This document shows, one piece after another, positions 56,200-64,000 of a stretch of 64,000 nucleotides of DNA (position 1 is the first letter of the stretch; every line of letters starts with the position of its first letter). Source of the DNA: Kazachstania africana CBS 2517 (taxonomy: Eukaryota; Ascomycota; Saccharomycetes; Saccharomycetales; Saccharomycetaceae); NCBI RefSeq assembly GCF_000304475.1, contig NC_018944.1:310001-374000 (forward strand), in the 5' to 3' direction. The position numbers were made by a program, and so were the translations under genes. A model generated the notes under the pieces. The model was not told the DNA's origin, searched no databases, and worked only from the letters and a program-made list of their open reading frames with translations.

Positions 56200-59142
56200 T
56201 TATGCTTCTTCTTCGTAGTCTGGATTTTTTTTCAAAATAACAACACCCTCTATGTTACTGGTATAACTGATATATTCATCATTTTCCAGTTCTGCCCTTT
56301 CACCGTGGCCTAATAGTACTGGTGTGGACTGAGTAATCCAACCAGTGATGGTTTTAGGCTTACCTGCTTGACCAACTGTCTCTACAGCTTGACCCACACG
56401 GACATTGACCTTAATTGGTTCGCCTTCTTCATTTAAGGTTAGAATGAACTTTGGTCTTACACCACTATTTAGCATGTAGAAAAGTTGATGGTTTGTTAGC
56501 ATGAAACTTGGTGATACCATACCGACTAGTACAGTCAATAGAGAAGCCAGTGTTACCTTATTTAGCACTTGTGCATCGTTGAAGACGTCCATTGTCATAG
56601 TACCTTTACCTAAATGAATCAAACCTTGAGCCATTCTTGTGATAAATAGGGCATCCTGTTCGCGAGAATAATAGCTGGCAAGTTGTCTTAATAATTGTGC
56701 TAATCTAGCATTATTTGTACCGACACCACATAAACCCATGGCAAAAATAGAGTTCATAGAAACATCTAAATCTGCATCATGTGAAAAACGGGATAGGGTA
56801 TCAAACACCTTCATTTGTGGATCAGCAATTGATACAAGGCCCATAGCTAATGGAACCATACGACGGATGTGCTCATTACCATAATGCATCAAATGACCAA
56901 AGTGACGTAAGGACATTTCTTTCCCAATATCTTCACCAATAGCTACCAAGGCGATACCCAAAACAGCAAATGAAAGCTCATCAATTAGGCTACTTTCAGT
57001 CTCATTTTCCTTTTCCTTTTCACCTTCTTCTTCTTTCTCGGTTTTACCCTCCTCTACCTTAGCGTCCTCTTTGGTTTCCGTTATTTCTTCATCCTTTTTT
57101 TCTTCAGCACTTGGAGCATTATCTTCTGCATCCATGTCCACATCATGATCTTCGTTATCTTGATTATCATTATTTTCTCTTTCTTCTTTTCCAGCAGCTG
57201 CTTCAGCCAAGAAATCACGTATTTCGCTACCTTGCTCTTCAATTTCTTCATCTTCTTCGTCTTCCTCGTCATTTTTCTTTGTAGCTTCTGGAGTTAGACG
57301 ATGTAATAAATCTTGAATTAATAGAACATCACCAGTTCCAGTGTATGCACAAGCGTTTATCAAAACTTCAATTGCAGAAGTCATTGGATGTTCAATTGCG
57401 GACAAAGTTTCAATGACATCATCTACTTGTTCACCTTGTCCTAAATAAAGTAAGCCTAACGCTAAAGCTAAAAATCTAACCCACTCAGTTTTTAGTTCAA
57501 TTGCAGAACGTTCCAAAAAGTTATCCATGATGCAAGTAGTAATATCACCATTACATGTACCAACGAAGATGTGAGCTAATGCTAGAGAAGCCATAGTAGA
57601 TTGCTCAAGAGGAATAGATGTATCGGAAGCTAAAGGTAACAAAAGACCCAAGACTTCCTCGTTTTTGCTGCCAGCAAATGCAATACCTAAACCTAGTATG
57701 GCAGCTGAACTTATCTTACTGTTACTGTTATTAACATAGTCTTGAAGTAATAATAATGCTGGCTCTACATCACCATCATGTATGCCTGCTGCAGAAATAC
57801 CAATACCTAATAGGGCACCTGCCTTAACTTCAGTTTCCTCAACATATAAATACTTATCCAACTGTTGTAAACCATCTAGAGACCATTGGAAAACAGAACC
57901 AATACTGGCAACTGCAGAAGTCATACCGTCCCCTTTAGTTTTATAGACCCAGTTATCATTATCGACAATTAAATTGTCCTTACAATACCCCAAGTTCAAA
58001 AATGAATTAACGAAGGCTGCTGCGAGATTCTGTTGGGCAGAATCTAGACCAACACTGCCAAATACTGACTTCGAACTATCTAAGTGGCTTTTATAAATAT
58101 CTTCCGGTACTTTTGGGGCAGTTAAATTTAATTCTTTAGCCAAATATAAAAAGTGTTCGGACAGCTTGGTATTACCAATAATTTCTTGGACGCCCTCATG
58201 TTTGAAAGAAACTTTTTGAGTGGCCAAAATATAAGCCAACTGTTTGTGCATAACTTCATCATTAGTGGCATCGAAGGTAGCCCTGATTAAAGATTCATCA
58301 CCTAACCTAATTGCAAGAGATAAAGCTTCAGTCAACTGTGATTCAGATAGATAGATTGAGTATGCAGTCTGTAAGAAAGCAATATCTTCTGGTGGAGGTA
58401 GTAATGGAACGCATGCAATCATGTATTGGCAAACTCTTTTATATGTATTTTCATCAACAAATTGGGGCAGCTTTTCAATCGATTCGATTTCAGATAATAA
58501 ATCAACTGCTTCTTCTTCACCATTATGTTTTAAGAAATATGGGACAATATCTAAAGATAAATTTAAAATTTCGTCTTTTGAAAACTCAGATGCGGTTGGC
58601 ACTGGAGTAGATAACTCTGATTCATCAGAAGAATTTAAGTTAGCCTCTTTTTCAACTTGCTCGTAATAAACTTCTCCAATTTCCAAAGCTAGATGACGAA
58701 TATATTCGTGTCCCCAACTCTCAATATTAGTTACATCTGATAACAATCTATATCTGAGAGAATCATGTTTACCATTATCGGAATATGTCATAGAAAGAAC
58801 TGATAAGACGTCCGCAAGAGATGATTTCATTGTTTTATCAGTCCACCTATCATGAACGGCACATAGATCAGGGTAGGATGAACGTAAGAACTTTAGAGGC
58901 TTTGGAACAGCAGTCATGGAGCTTGTTGCGTTCTTGATAAAGTCTTTCAATTGGTTCAATGACGTTTCATATAGATTGCTGTCATTTTCTTTTAAGGTTT
59001 CAACTAGAAGCTCTAAATCTGTCTTCAGTTTTAAGTCTTCTTCTGATAGCTCTTCTTCCTCTTGAGCTTGCTTCTTCTTCTTATCCTCTTTGGAAACAGT
59101 AACATCCTGTTTACTCTCTATTTCTTTCTTTTCTTCAGCCAT
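56200..59142 (-). CDS. RPN1: 26S proteasome base subunit Rpn1 (980 aa)
   Basis: Non-ATPase scaffold of the 19S base that binds ubiquitin-like domains of Rad23/Dsk2 and the ubiquitin protease Ubp6. The protein has an N-terminal lysine/glutamate-rich segment, the proteasome/cyclosome repeats (tandem LGLG-type helices, about 430-640), a very acidic linker (about 650-710), then more repeats and a C-terminal part with [21 protein letters not shown]. Length fits S. cerevisiae Rpn1 (993 aa, YHR027C). An Rpn4-type PACE element lies upstream. Confidence 0.95.
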   Translation of the reverse strand: MAEEKKEIESKQDVTVSKEDKKKKQAQEEEELSEEDLKLKTDLELLVETLKENDSNLYETSLNQLKDFIKNATSSMTAVPKPLKFLRSSYPDLCAVHDRWTDKTMKSSLADVLSVLSMTYSDNGKHDSLRYRLLSDVTNIESWGHEYIRHLALEIGEVYYEQVEKEANLNSSDESELSTPVPTASEFSKDEILNLSLDIVPYFLKHNGEEEAVDLLSEIESIEKLPQFVDENTYKRVCQYMIACVPLLPPPEDIAFLQTAYSIYLSESQLTEALSLAIRLGDESLIRATFDATNDEVMHKQLAYILATQKVSFKHEGVQEIIGNTKLSEHFLYLAKELNLTAPKVPEDIYKSHLDSSKSVFGSVGLDSAQQNLAAAFVNSFLNLGYCKDNLIVDNDNWVYKTKGDGMTSAVASIGSVFQWSLDGLQQLDKYLYVEETEVKAGALLGIGISAAGIHDGDVEPALLLLQDYVNNSNSKISSAAILGLGIAFAGSKNEEVLGLLLPLASDTSIPLEQSTMASLALAHIFVGTCNGDITTCIMDNFLERSAIELKTEWVRFLALALGLLYLGQGEQVDDVIETLSAIEHPMTSAIEVLINACAYTGTGDVLLIQDLLHRLTPEATKKNDEEDEEDEEIEEQGSEIRDFLAEAAAGKEERENNDNQDNEDHDVDMDAEDNAPSAEEKKDEEITETKEDAKVEEGKTEKEEEGEKEKENETESSLIDELSFAVLGIALVAIGEDIGKEMSLRHFGHLMHYGNEHIRRMVPLAMGLVSIADPQMKVFDTLSRFSHDADLDVSMNSIFAMGLCGVGTNNARLAQLLRQLASYYSREQDALFITRMAQGLIHLGKGTMTMDVFNDAQVLNKVTLASLLTVLVGMVSPSFMLTNHQLFYMLNSGVRPKFILTLNEEGEPIKVNVRVGQAVETVGQAGKPKTITGWITQSTPVLLGHGERAELENDEYISYTSNIEGVVILKKNPDYEEEA

Positions 59143-59246
59143 TGTCAGTTCTCTATTACTTTGAAACTATACGATTGACTCCACAAATGGTTTTAATGGC
59201 TAGTAATGCTAACTCTAGTTTTGAAGTAATCCTAATATTCTTTTAG

Positions 59247-59255
59247 TTTGCCACC
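59247..59255 (-). promoter_or_regulatory. PACE element (Rpn4 site) of RPN1
   Basis: TTTGCCACC on the plus strand is GGTGGCAAA on the minus strand, the exact proteasome-associated control element bound by Rpn4, 105-113 bp upstream of the RPN1 ATG. Confidence 0.85.
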
Positions 59256-59401
59256 GAAAATATAAAAAAATCGCCGCCTTACACGTGATCCTTTAAACAA
59301 AATTAAAGTGCCGGAAAGGAGACGGTTCAATATATACAGCAATATGGTCTAATAGTCTGTTTAAGCCTGTTATTATGTATATAACTGTTTGTATATAGTA
59401 A

Positions 59402-61891
59402 CTATTTGATGAACTTGCCAGTAAAAGCATGCTTAGTCCATTCAAATAATTTATCGTAGACCATGGTGCCGGCATTATGGTATCTGATAGCGTGGTCCGA
59501 ATCTGGGAAGATATGAACATCGTAGTTCTTAACAGAATTCAGGTTCAGCAAGTCTAGAAACTTCAAAGAGTTTTGGAAATGTACGTTGTCATCGCCAGTA
59601 CCATGAATGAGCAGAAAGCGGTTAACATCATTGAAAGACGTTATGTTGTGGACGCTTGATTCCTCGTAGCCAGCAGCATTTTCCTGAGGAGTATGCATAT
59701 ACCTTTCTGTGTAAATAGAATCATATAACCTCCAATCTGTTACAGGTGCCACTGATAAACCATACTTGAAGTGTTTACCGGAGTCCCTTTCCAGTGTTTT
59801 TAAAGTCAAATAGCCACCATATGACCACCCAAACAAGGATATCTTTTCTTCGTCAACGTAGGATTTTGCTCCATAAAAAGAAGCAGCCGAAATTTGGTCT
59901 AGAGCCTCATATTTGCCCAATCTGTCACGAAGTAAAGATCTAAATGCTTTTCCTTTAAAACCCGTTCCGCGGCCGTCAACGACAACGACAATAGCATTCA
60001 ATTGGGACGCAATTGCTTCATTGAACCCTATAGAGAAACTCTTCAAAACTTGCTGCGAATTTGGACCACCATAAGCGTAGAAAAACACAGGATAGTAATT
60101 TTTTTTCTTTGGATCAAAATCATTTGGTAATATTTCATAAGAGTTGACCAATATGGTATTTCCGCTTTCATCCTGTCCAAGGTCAAGTTGTTGAAATGAT
60201 TTTTCAGGAATGTCATATTGAGATAGCATTTCTCTCAATTTTACATTTTTCTCGAGGTAGTACAGTGTCTTACCAATAACATTGCCTTCGACTTCACTGT
60301 CTGTATAATATGACCGTAGATCTATGATCTTCTGGTATGGAACATCCGGTCCATTGTATGATAACAGGGCAAATCTTGCACTTGAAGAGAAAGTTGCCTT
60401 GTAAAGGCCTGGCTTAGATGTGTCTGTGACTTCAACGATTTCGCCCAAGTTGTTCACGTTCACGTAGTAGAGGTGTCTCTCGGTAGATGACTTTCTTGTA
60501 GCAATAAAGTATATTCTGCCATATTCCTTATCAACCGCAGATGGACCATCAATAACCTCCCAGTCTCCTTTGGTCAGCTTAATATATCCTGATGAATTTT
60601 TGACAGGATAATATACTAAATGATTGAATCCAGCAATTGGAATAATATCTATATACCCACTTTCTTGCTTCGTTGCTGACCTGTTCAATAATAGTGGAGT
60701 CGTATTCTGAGTGATTTCCCACCATCCACCTTCTGAAGATTCCTCTCTTGAAATTGTTGTTTCCTTCGTAGACAAGTTAATAGCTACTACTTTCAAACAA
60801 TCTGATGAGCGATCACTAGTTTTGACTATAAGATTGAAGCCATCGATCCAGGTAACTTCAGTTAGAAGAAAATCTGGGTTTTCATAAAAATTTGAAATTT
60901 TAGATTCATATGTGGAGTCCTCTTTCGTATCATAAACGAATAAGTCAACTTCAGGGTTTGGTGTGCCACTTTTTGGGTATTTTATTGAACGCATCTCAGG
61001 ATATATATCGTTTTCATGTTGAACATAATATGGGATATTGAACTCACGGACATGAGTTTCGTCAATCTTTATAAAAGAAATGAAGCGAGCGTTTGGCGAC
61101 CACCACAATGCTGTATCCGAGCTTAAAACCTCTTCCTCATAAACCCAATCTGGTTTTCCATTGAAAACTTCGGCACTACCATCATTGGTGATCCTTCTCA
61201 ATTGTGATGCTGTTTTTGTCGAGTATATGTAAATGTCATTATTTTGCACAAAGGCAATATTGTCCGCATCAGGGGACCATTTAGCTAATGCAATATCGTC
61301 ACCTACATGCACAAACGATAATTCCTCTATCTTGAAAACAAAGTAGGAACCAAATACAGAATGCCTCCAGTTCTTAACAGTTTGAGTACGAATAAGTAAT
61401 TGCTTCACATCTGGAGAGGGGATTATTTCGTCAACAGTAAAATTCTTACCATCGTGAGTGAAGTATCTTCCATGGAATAAGACTTCCGCAAAATCTTGGT
61501 CTGTAACAGACTTGACAACGTAGCTATCATTCATTGAAGTAGTATAAAATCCCCTATCCTCATTGTCTGTATCTGCGTAATGGAACCAGTTCAAGGAATG
61601 CATTTGTGGCTGAAACGTACCGTTTCTAATATTTTCCATGGAAACTTTCAATAAACCCTGTTTTGTTACATTGCCAATGGGTAATTGGAATCCTACATTA
61701 TTACTGTTTCCGTATGGGTGAGTGACTTGAGATATAGTTCTTATCAATATAATACAACTCCATATTAGCAATAGTCCAAGAATACCTGACTTAGCATTTC
61801 TCTCGAACACAATTTGTCGTTTGCTTTTGAAATGAGTATCTGGAATTCTTTCTATATCTGGCAAAGAATCAGAAGAGTTATGCTGATCCAT
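59402..61891 (-). CDS. DAP2: Vacuolar dipeptidyl aminopeptidase B, Dap2 (829 aa)
   Basis: Type II membrane serine protease of the S9B (DPP4) family that removes N-terminal dipeptides in the vacuole. A membrane helix (about 35-50, GLLLIWSCIILIR) follows a short cytosolic tail. A beta-propeller domain occupies roughly 90-540. The hydrolase domain has GWSYGG (Ser about 687), GTGDDNVHFQNS (Asp about 763) and DSDHAIRY (His about 800). Length is near S. cerevisiae Dap2 (818 aa, YHR028C). Neighbours RPN1 and SLT2 match S. cerevisiae except that YHI9 is absent; the paralogue Ste13 is less likely for that reason. Confidence 0.9.
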   Translation of the reverse strand: MDQHNSSDSLPDIERIPDTHFKSKRQIVFERNAKSGILGLLLIWSCIILIRTISQVTHPYGNSNNVGFQLPIGNVTKQGLLKVSMENIRNGTFQPQMHSLNWFHYADTDNEDRGFYTTSMNDSYVVKSVTDQDFAEVLFHGRYFTHDGKNFTVDEIIPSPDVKQLLIRTQTVKNWRHSVFGSYFVFKIEELSFVHVGDDIALAKWSPDADNIAFVQNNDIYIYSTKTASQLRRITNDGSAEVFNGKPDWVYEEEVLSSDTALWWSPNARFISFIKIDETHVREFNIPYYVQHENDIYPEMRSIKYPKSGTPNPEVDLFVYDTKEDSTYESKISNFYENPDFLLTEVTWIDGFNLIVKTSDRSSDCLKVVAINLSTKETTISREESSEGGWWEITQNTTPLLLNRSATKQESGYIDIIPIAGFNHLVYYPVKNSSGYIKLTKGDWEVIDGPSAVDKEYGRIYFIATRKSSTERHLYYVNVNNLGEIVEVTDTSKPGLYKATFSSSARFALLSYNGPDVPYQKIIDLRSYYTDSEVEGNVIGKTLYYLEKNVKLREMLSQYDIPEKSFQQLDLGQDESGNTILVNSYEILPNDFDPKKKNYYPVFFYAYGGPNSQQVLKSFSIGFNEAIASQLNAIVVVVDGRGTGFKGKAFRSLLRDRLGKYEALDQISAASFYGAKSYVDEEKISLFGWSYGGYLTLKTLERDSGKHFKYGLSVAPVTDWRLYDSIYTERYMHTPQENAAGYEESSVHNITSFNDVNRFLLIHGTGDDNVHFQNSLKFLDLLNLNSVKNYDVHIFPDSDHAIRYHNAGTMVYDKLFEWTKHAFTGKFIK

Positions 61892-62093
61892 CTTAATATC
61901 TGTTCATCATATATATCTGTCATGTTGAATATAATCAATGATGGGCCCTGTTAAAACCTTTTTTTTTTCAATCGGGAAATTCATGATGATGTCTTGAAGA
62001 ATATCCTTCATTTATTCAATGGTGAATGATCAGTCTAAGACTGTTGGCATTCATCATAAATGTAACTTACACTTTCCTATATACTCTATTATA

Positions 62094-63524
62094 TCATAAA
62101 TATTTTCTATCTAATCCGAATTCCAGTTCCTTTTCTAAGTCGAGCAATTCATCGTTTCCAGCAAGCCTTTCATCACGACCTGAATCTAATGCAATTGGTG
62201 ATGCCAGTAAGTTTTCTTGCGGCCTTGGAGGAAAATCAGTTTCATGTGCTCGTAAATTTTCTGAATGTATTCCAAAATCTTGTAGTTGTGCAGATATTGA
62301 AGTTTGAGGACCACCCATTTGATTTGAAAAATCTGCATTTTGTATTCCTTGTAAATTGTTGTCATTCTGTTGATCATGCTGCGTCACCTCCTGTTGTCGT
62401 TGCTGTTGCAGTTTTTCCTCTTCTATAAGCGGCTGTCTTACAAATTTCCTGAAATCATTGACCTCTTCAATGACCATTTGCTTCAAGTCCTCCATATCGG
62501 TCACTACTTCAAAACCAAAATCGAATTTTTCGCTACAGATTGGTTCATCTGCAGGATCATGCCATATCGACAAGTAAGGATGTTGTAAGGCCTCATCTAC
62601 GGTGATTCTCTTCTGCGGATCGAATGCTAACATCCTTTCCAATAGATCCAAAGCTTGCGGATTTGCGTCAGGATAGAGATTGCTAAAGGGGATTGTTGGG
62701 ATATACCCGAGTTGATGAATATAGTCTTGTACATTTTTTGATCCAATTCTTTTCAAAGTTTCATCGGGAGGTGTACCCAGGACTTGTAAAATTTGATTTA
62801 ATTGATGAACGTAGTCTTTACCTTTGAATATAGGTTTCCCACCTAAAAACTCGGCAAGGATACATCCCGTTGACCAGACATCTATGGCTTTAGTGTAACC
62901 TTGGTAACTCAACATGATTTCTGGTGCACGATACCATCTCGTGGCCACATACTCAGTTAAAAATTGGTTATTTTCTACAGGATTTTCTGAATAGCCTCTT
63001 GCGAGACCAAAATCACAAATTTTCAATTGACAATCTGCATTCACTAGTAAATTTCCTGGTTTTAAATCACGATGTAGAACATCCGCAGAATGAATATATT
63101 TCAAACCACACAAAATTTGATAAATGAAACTTTGATAATGAGCGTCTGTCAACGGTTGACTAGATTTAATGATTTGATGCATATCACATTCCATTAATTC
63201 TTCATATAAATATAATCCATTTAGTGAACCATCAGGGTAAAAGACAATATCCATATCGTACAGACATGTGATATTCTTATGACCTCGAAAGTGCCTTAGT
63301 AACTTCAACTCTCGTAGTGATCTTTTGCATAGCAAAGTCTTTGAAAAGACATTGGTGACCTTTTTGATGGCCACAGTGGTCTCTTCAGGGACTTCTACAA
63401 ATTTAGCCGAGCAGACAATACCGTAAGCACCATGACCTATCTCTTTAATCAGTTGGAAACGTTTATCAACGGTGAAGTCCTGATTAAACACTTTGAATGT
63501 ATGCCTTTCAATCTTCTCTGTCAT
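62094..63524 (-). CDS. SLT2: Cell-wall integrity MAP kinase Slt2/Mpk1 (476 aa)
   Basis: Terminal kinase of the Pkc1-Bck1-Mkk1/2 pathway that activates Rlm1 and Swi4/6 under cell-wall stress. Features: glycine loop GHGAYGIV (30-37), ATP lysine in VAIKK (54), [11 protein letters not shown], the activation motif TEY (190-192), and a C-terminal extension with a glutamine-rich segment (about 385-410). Length fits S. cerevisiae Slt2 (484 aa, YHR030C). It is in the DAP2-SLT2-RRM3 order. An exact Rlm1-type site lies 189-198 bp upstream, as expected of feedback by its own target. Confidence 0.95.
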   Translation of the reverse strand: MTEKIERHTFKVFNQDFTVDKRFQLIKEIGHGAYGIVCSAKFVEVPEETTVAIKKVTNVFSKTLLCKRSLRELKLLRHFRGHKNITCLYDMDIVFYPDGSLNGLYLYEELMECDMHQIIKSSQPLTDAHYQSFIYQILCGLKYIHSADVLHRDLKPGNLLVNADCQLKICDFGLARGYSENPVENNQFLTEYVATRWYRAPEIMLSYQGYTKAIDVWSTGCILAEFLGGKPIFKGKDYVHQLNQILQVLGTPPDETLKRIGSKNVQDYIHQLGYIPTIPFSNLYPDANPQALDLLERMLAFDPQKRITVDEALQHPYLSIWHDPADEPICSEKFDFGFEVVTDMEDLKQMVIEEVNDFRKFVRQPLIEEEKLQQQRQQEVTQHDQQNDNNLQGIQNADFSNQMGGPQTSISAQLQDFGIHSENLRAHETDFPPRPQENLLASPIALDSGRDERLAGNDELLDLEKELEFGLDRKYL

Positions 63525-63939
63525 TGTTTTTGAAAGATAACTCGATTATGACTCCACTTTACTTTGATAGTAATTTGACCTGTAATAACAGGGGGAGGAG
63601 GATTAAAAGCTTAAAAAGGTGTTGATAGAGCAGCCTCCTATCTCTGAGATTGAAATCTTTATTATCTACCCTATATAAGTTGCAATGTTCTTTCCCTCGC
63701 CCTATGAAAATTCTATTTTTAGACGGCGAAATGCTAACATTAGGCCAAAAATCGTGGCGCATGATAAAAATAATTAGATGTGACAAGAATGGGCACCTCA
63801 TGCAGGTTATTGACCACGCAGGAGTGAGTATTATTTGAATGTGCGTCTCTGCGTTTCGTAGGATAGTAGTAATAATGCACACGTTTTTCTGCCAGACGAT
63901 TGGACTTTTTTGGACAGAAATTATAATATAGGTTGTATA
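63525..63939. other. SLT2 promoter region
   Basis: Holds the Rlm1-type box at 63713-63722 and the 3' side of the next gene. Short frames on both strands here have no protein features. Confidence 0.55.
63713..63722. promoter_or_regulatory. Rlm1-type MADS box site upstream of SLT2
   Basis: CTATTTTTAG matches CTA(A/T)4TAG at every position, 189-198 bp before the SLT2 ATG. In S. cerevisiae SLT2 is itself a target of Rlm1. Confidence 0.65.
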
Positions 63940-64000
63940 TTAGGCTTTCACGGTCTCCAGTTGTTTATAAAAATCTTTGACCTTTTCATTTGTAGTGATC
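63940..64000 (-). CDS. 3' end of a gene, probably the RRM3 helicase
   Basis: The last 19 codons of a minus-strand frame with stop at 63940-63942; the rest lies beyond the window. The residues (ending KVKDFYKQLETVKA) fit the C-terminal region of a Pif1-family helicase in general character. The next gene after SLT2 in S. cerevisiae is RRM3 (YHR031C), also on the same strand, which is the main argument. Confidence 0.45.
   Translation of the reverse strand, partial: ITTNEKVKDFYKQLETVKA

Overview
This is nuclear chromosomal DNA from a budding yeast of the family Saccharomycetaceae. The evidence is AT-rich intergenic DNA, compact and mostly intron-poor genes, introns with GTATGT donors and TACTAAC branch sites, and gene neighbourhoods that match several Saccharomyces cerevisiae blocks. 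Two Slt2-type MAP kinase genes (SLT2 and its whole-genome-duplication sister KDX1) point to a post-duplication genus. I cannot name the genus. Orthology calls below come from protein family features and remembered gene order; no search was run.

Layout. (1) 1-1733: 5' part of an MRX10/RMD1-type gene and RNH202. (2) 1984-15465: relatives of S. cerevisiae YKL154-YKL161: APE2 (spliced), RCN1, an unrecognised gene, KDX1, RPS27 (spliced), RSM22 and SRP102 (spliced). The APE2-KDX1 part is inverted relative to S. cerevisiae. (3) 16261-16423: a tandem tRNA-Arg/tRNA-Asp pair. (4) 16650-32687: relatives of YJL029-YJL039: NUP192, VPS53, DBP4, KAR2, TAD2 and SNX4. (5) 33005-34294: RTT109. (6) 34813-41478: DBR1, MCR1, NNR2 and GPM1 (YKL149-YKL152). 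(7) 42034-42258: a small DPM2-like membrane protein. (8) 42927-64000: a block collinear with YHR022C-YHR031C: an atypical Ras-like GTPase, MYO1, MAS2, THR1, VMA16, RPN1, DAP2, SLT2 and the 3' end of a gene probably equal to RRM3. YHI9 is missing from its expected place.

Most genes are housekeeping genes. They cover protein folding and turnover (KAR2, RPN1, APE2, DAP2, MAS2), ribosome production (DBP4, RPS27, RSM22), RNA processing (DBR1, TAD2), trafficking (VPS53, SNX4, SRP102, VMA16), nuclear pore and chromatin (NUP192, RTT109), metabolism (GPM1, THR1, NNR2, MCR1) and the cell-wall/cytokinesis axis (SLT2, KDX1, MYO1, RCN1). Recognisable promoter sites fit the expected regulons: exact Rlm1-type boxes before both MAP kinase genes, an unfolded-protein element before KAR2, an Rpn4 PACE element before RPN1, two PAC boxes plus an RRPE-like site before DBP4, and a Rap1 site before RPS27.

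I found no mobile element, CRISPR array or novel multi-gene system. The most interesting points are the kinase-competent KDX1, the three introns, the Ras-like protein with a broken DxxG motif, the exclusive use of TTA for leucine in GPM1, the unrecognised gene at 6164-7114, and a few short coding-like ORFs and structured intergenic stretches.
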